From the NCBI GenBank assembly GCA_002388885.1, contig DGNI01000074.1, forward strand, positions 141 through 8,155: a DNA stretch of 8,015 nucleotides. The letters are read 5' to 3'. Positions within the stretch are counted from its first letter, which is position 1. Every line of letters starts with the position of its first letter. The position numbers were made by a program, and so were the translations under genes. This stretch comes from Parvularculaceae bacterium UBA4496. GTDB lineage: Bacteria > Pseudomonadota > Alphaproteobacteria > Caulobacterales > Parvularculaceae. Shown here piece by piece: positions 6,287-8,015 of the stretch. The notes under the pieces are model-generated. The model made no database searches, had not been told where the DNA came from, and worked only from the letters and a program-made list of their open reading frames with translations.

Positions 6287-7801
6287 TCAGCGCATACCGA
6301 TTTCATTGCGTATGCGCCATGACGAAAAGTCTTCCACTTCGTGCGTAAACGGCCGAAGGGCGGCAAGCGCTTCGGCAGGGTCGCGCCGGTAGGTCGCGGC
6401 GATGAAAACAATACCGCCCTCCGGATTTCGGCCCCGCAGTTTGTCGAACATCTGTGCTTTTTTGAATGCGTGCGGGTCCAGATAAACATCTTCGCCGCGC
6501 CAGTAAGCCGTGATGACTGCAAGACGCTGGCCCTCGGGACCAGCGATAAGGTCGAGCGGCGTTCGCTGGGCCGCGCCGAAAAGATAGATCATTTCGTCGG
6601 CCGTTCCGATCCGGCGCCAATCTTCACCATCCCACGGGCGGTTATGGTAATTGACGATTTCACGGCCGCGTCGGTCATGCGTGAAAAATCCGGATATCGT
6701 GTAAACAGTTGTATCACGCTGGACATAAGTTGCGCCTGAAACCCTGTCGGCCAAAAGCGCCGGGCGCCAGTTTATCGGCGCGCTCAATACACGCCAGCCC
6801 GGCGCATTGAACGGAGACAGCGTCAAAGGCGCGGTCCTTTCGATGGGTTCATTCACAACATAACCTGCATAGGCGTAGGAAGCGGCGACTGGAAACAGCG
6901 ACAGGAGCGCAATCATCGGGCGCCATGGTCTGAACATCATGGACGGCGTGCGTTCCGGTCCGGCTTTCTCCTGCCGGCGCAATCGTTCCCCGACAAAAAC
7001 AAGCAGGAAGAAAACAAGACCATAAAACACAAGACCGACGGCTAAGTGATCCGGACCCACGGCGACGCGCATTTCAGTCACCGTTGCTATCAGAATCAGC
7101 AAGAAAGTGCGCAGGAAATTGGCCAACAGCGCGACGGCTGCGGCGATCAGAACAAAGGCGAGACGCGTCTGGTTGGCGCGCAGGAACTGGCATGCGTAGA
7201 GACTGGCGATCATCAAGGCGGCTAGCAGAAAATTCAGGCCGGCGCAGGCTTCTGCAATTTCGAATAAACCCGCGGGCGTGCGTATCAAATTACCGTCTAT
7301 GCTGACGCTTATTCCGGTTGCACCGAGCAATGCGACGACGGCGCTTGCCGTGATTTGCTGCAGCGGGGGGACCAGCACGGCCCCGAAGGGAACCATGAAA
7401 TAAAGGAACAGCAATGGCGCCGCCCATTGTTTCAGCGCCTGTCCGCCGAACATGACGCCTGCACCCGCGATCAACAGGCTAACGAATGCAAATTGTTCGA
7501 TCAGCGCAACGCCGCCCGCATTGCCGGCGAGCCACAACAGACATGCGGCAAATACCGCCGCAATGCTTGCCGCATTTGTTGCCGGCGTAATGCGCGGACG
7601 TTCGAGGATCATCCAGACAGCAAGCGGCGCAACGAGAATGCCGTGATGATGGCTGGACGATTGCAGCCACAATCGCGCCATCTCAAACGCTGTCGGATGC
7701 AACAGCGCAATGCACGCAAGCACATAGGCGCCGTAAGACAGGACCGGCAGGGTCCAGTCGCTGCGGCGCGCTGTAGAGATTTCAGAAACGAAAGCGCCCA
7801 T
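6287..7801 (-). CDS. xrtA: Exosortase A fused to an EpsI domain (EpsI domain-containing exosortase)
   Basis: A 504-residue inner-membrane protein. Residues 1 to about 275 are a multi-pass exosortase, the bacterial transpeptidase/protease that recognises PEP-CTERM tails of exported proteins. It contains about eight hydrophobic segments between residues 18 and 272. The catalytic triad is visible: Cys186 in EIAEACAGLNFL, Arg231 in LLANFLRTF, and His252 in GPDHLAVGLVFYG. An SSSHHHG stretch (48-54) matches the N-terminal His-Gly region of the family. Residues 295-313 form one more membrane segment, after which a soluble, presumably periplasmic EpsI domain (about 330-490) follows, with PGWR, an aromatic-rich middle, AYWRGEDVYLDPHAFKKAQM and IVFIAATY. 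This fusion is known in alphaproteobacterial XrtA proteins. The start at 7801 is the only ATG in range; the ribosome site is weak. A likely promoter lies just upstream, and asnB follows after 3 bases. No PEP-CTERM substrate gene is in the window. Confidence 0.93.
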   Translation of the reverse strand: MGAFVSEISTARRSDWTLPVLSYGAYVLACIALLHPTAFEMARLWLQSSSHHHGILVAPLAVWMILERPRITPATNAASIAAVFAACLLWLAGNAGGVALIEQFAFVSLLIAGAGVMFGGQALKQWAAPLLFLYFMVPFGAVLVPPLQQITASAVVALLGATGISVSIDGNLIRTPAGLFEIAEACAGLNFLLAALMIASLYACQFLRANQTRLAFVLIAAAVALLANFLRTFLLILIATVTEMRVAVGPDHLAVGLVFYGLVFFLLVFVGERLRRQEKAGPERTPSMMFRPWRPMIALLSLFPVAASYAYAGYVVNEPIERTAPLTLSPFNAPGWRVLSAPINWRPALLADRVSGATYVQRDTTVYTISGFFTHDRRGREIVNYHNRPWDGEDWRRIGTADEMIYLFGAAQRTPLDLIAGPEGQRLAVITAYWRGEDVYLDPHAFKKAQMFDKLRGRNPEGGIVFIAATYRRDPAEALAALRPFTHEVEDFSSWRIRNEIGMR

Positions 7802-7829
7802 GGCCCATCCGGCTTGCTTGGCTGGCCAT

Positions 7830-7859
7830 ATTATGGGCCCGGCGTTTCCGTTTTGTTAA
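7830..7859 (-). promoter_or_regulatory. Candidate sigma70-type promoter of the xrtA-asnB pair
   Basis: On the minus strand TTAACA (7859-7854) is followed after 18 bases by CATAAT (7835-7830); each matches five of six consensus positions. The predicted start of transcription, near 7822, would leave a leader of roughly 20 bases before the xrtA ATG. This is the best promoter-like sequence in the window. An imperfect palindrome, GGCCATATTATGGGCC (7824-7839), covers the -10 box and could be an operator or chance. Confidence 0.45.
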
Positions 7860-7870
7860 TAATGTTTGAG

Positions 7871-7884
7871 CGGGAAGCCTCCCG
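7871..7884 (-). terminator. Possible weak hairpin terminator after acs
   Basis: Directly after the acs stop the minus strand reads CGGGA-GGCT-TCCCG, a 5 bp GC-rich stem with a 4-base loop. What follows (CTCAAACATTATTAAC) is A/T-rich but not a proper T-run, so an intrinsic terminator is only weakly supported. Its place between the acs stop and the xrtA promoter is right for one. Confidence 0.25.
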
Positions 7885-7885
7885 A

Positions 7886-8015
7886 TCAGCGGTTTTTGCG
7901 GCCCTCGATCAGCGAATCGACCACGCCGGGGTCAGCAAGGGTTGATGTGTCGCCGAGGGACGAGAACTCGTTTTCGGCGATCTTGCGCAGGATCCGCCGC
8001 ATGATCTTGCCGGAG
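7886..8015 (-). CDS. acs: Acetyl-CoA synthetase, C-terminal end (rest outside window)
   Basis: The last 42 codons of the AMP-forming acetate-CoA ligase, which activates acetate to acetyl-CoA in the cytosol. Reading the minus strand from 8014 gives [17 protein letters not shown] and then [20 protein letters not shown], ending in arginine and TGA. This is the highly conserved end of bacterial Acs. The lysine of Ser-Gly-Lys (codon 8006-8008) is the catalytic lysine that Pat-type acetyltransferases acetylate to switch Acs off in other bacteria. The gene is too short to appear as a complete open frame here because its start lies beyond the right edge. It runs in the same direction as xrtA, 84 bases upstream of it; a weak hairpin and a promoter-like sequence between them suggest separate transcription. 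Confidence 0.93.
   Translation of the reverse strand, partial: SGKIMRRILRKIAENEFSSLGDTSTLADPGVVDSLIEGRKNR

Noticed and set aside
7824..7839. GGCCATATTATGGGCC as a transcription-factor operator
   Set aside because: It is an imperfect palindrome over the -10 box, but it matches no recognised operator, so it is only mentioned with the promoter.
7355..7945. 196-codon + strand open frame opposite the exosortase and running into acs
   Set aside because: It is antisense to the hydrophobic exosortase frame; its Gln/Arg/Asn-rich translation is what such antisense reading gives, and it crosses the promoter region and the acs end.

Overview
The window looks like a gene-dense piece of an alphaproteobacterial chromosome. 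This is suggested by the PdhA and Acs sequence types, the moderately high GC, and an exosortase A fused to an EpsI domain. A marine Parvularculales, Hyphomonadales or Sphingomonadales-type bacterium would fit, but the sequence does not settle the order. Eight protein genes fill almost everything. The only non-coding gaps longer than a few bases are about 90 bp (2137-2226) and about 84 bp (7802-7885). No rRNA, tRNA, CRISPR array, insertion sequence or long repeat was seen, and no gene-free stretch reaches 300 bases.

Layout. (1) 1-511, +: C-terminal part of pyruvate dehydrogenase E1 alpha (PdhA), ending directly against the stop codon of the next, convergent gene. (2) 512-2136, -: a translationally coupled pair, a GNAT acetyltransferase followed by a flavin-linked amine oxidase of the monomeric sarcosine oxidase / N-methyltryptophan oxidase family. 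(3) 2227-4406, +: a coupled pair, a GT4 glycosyltransferase and a CelD/FemAB-like GNAT-fold acyltransferase. (4) 4403-7801, -: a coupled pair, exosortase A-EpsI (XrtA) and an asparagine-synthetase-like amidotransferase, convergent with pair 3 through overlapping stop codons. (5) 7886-8015, -: the last 42 codons of acetyl-CoA synthetase (Acs).

How the genes fit together. Pairs 3 and 4 form part of a known kind of locus, the exosortase A / PEP-CTERM exopolysaccharide region. There, glycosyltransferases, a CelD/FemAB-like transferase and an amidotransferase are thought to build or decorate an extracellular polysaccharide, and XrtA processes PEP-CTERM cargo proteins at the inner membrane. The usual export, chain-length and tyrosine-kinase genes, and any PEP-CTERM substrate, are not in this window. 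The amine oxidase/GNAT pair has no clear tie to the polysaccharide genes. PdhA and Acs are ordinary central-carbon genes that flank the locus.

Nothing here amounts to a clearly new system. The points most worth a second look are a Gly-to-Ser change in the conserved glutaminase N-G-E motif of the amidotransferase, a variant active-site context in the exosortase, a pdhA with no pdhB behind it, and two convergent gene junctions with no spacer at all.
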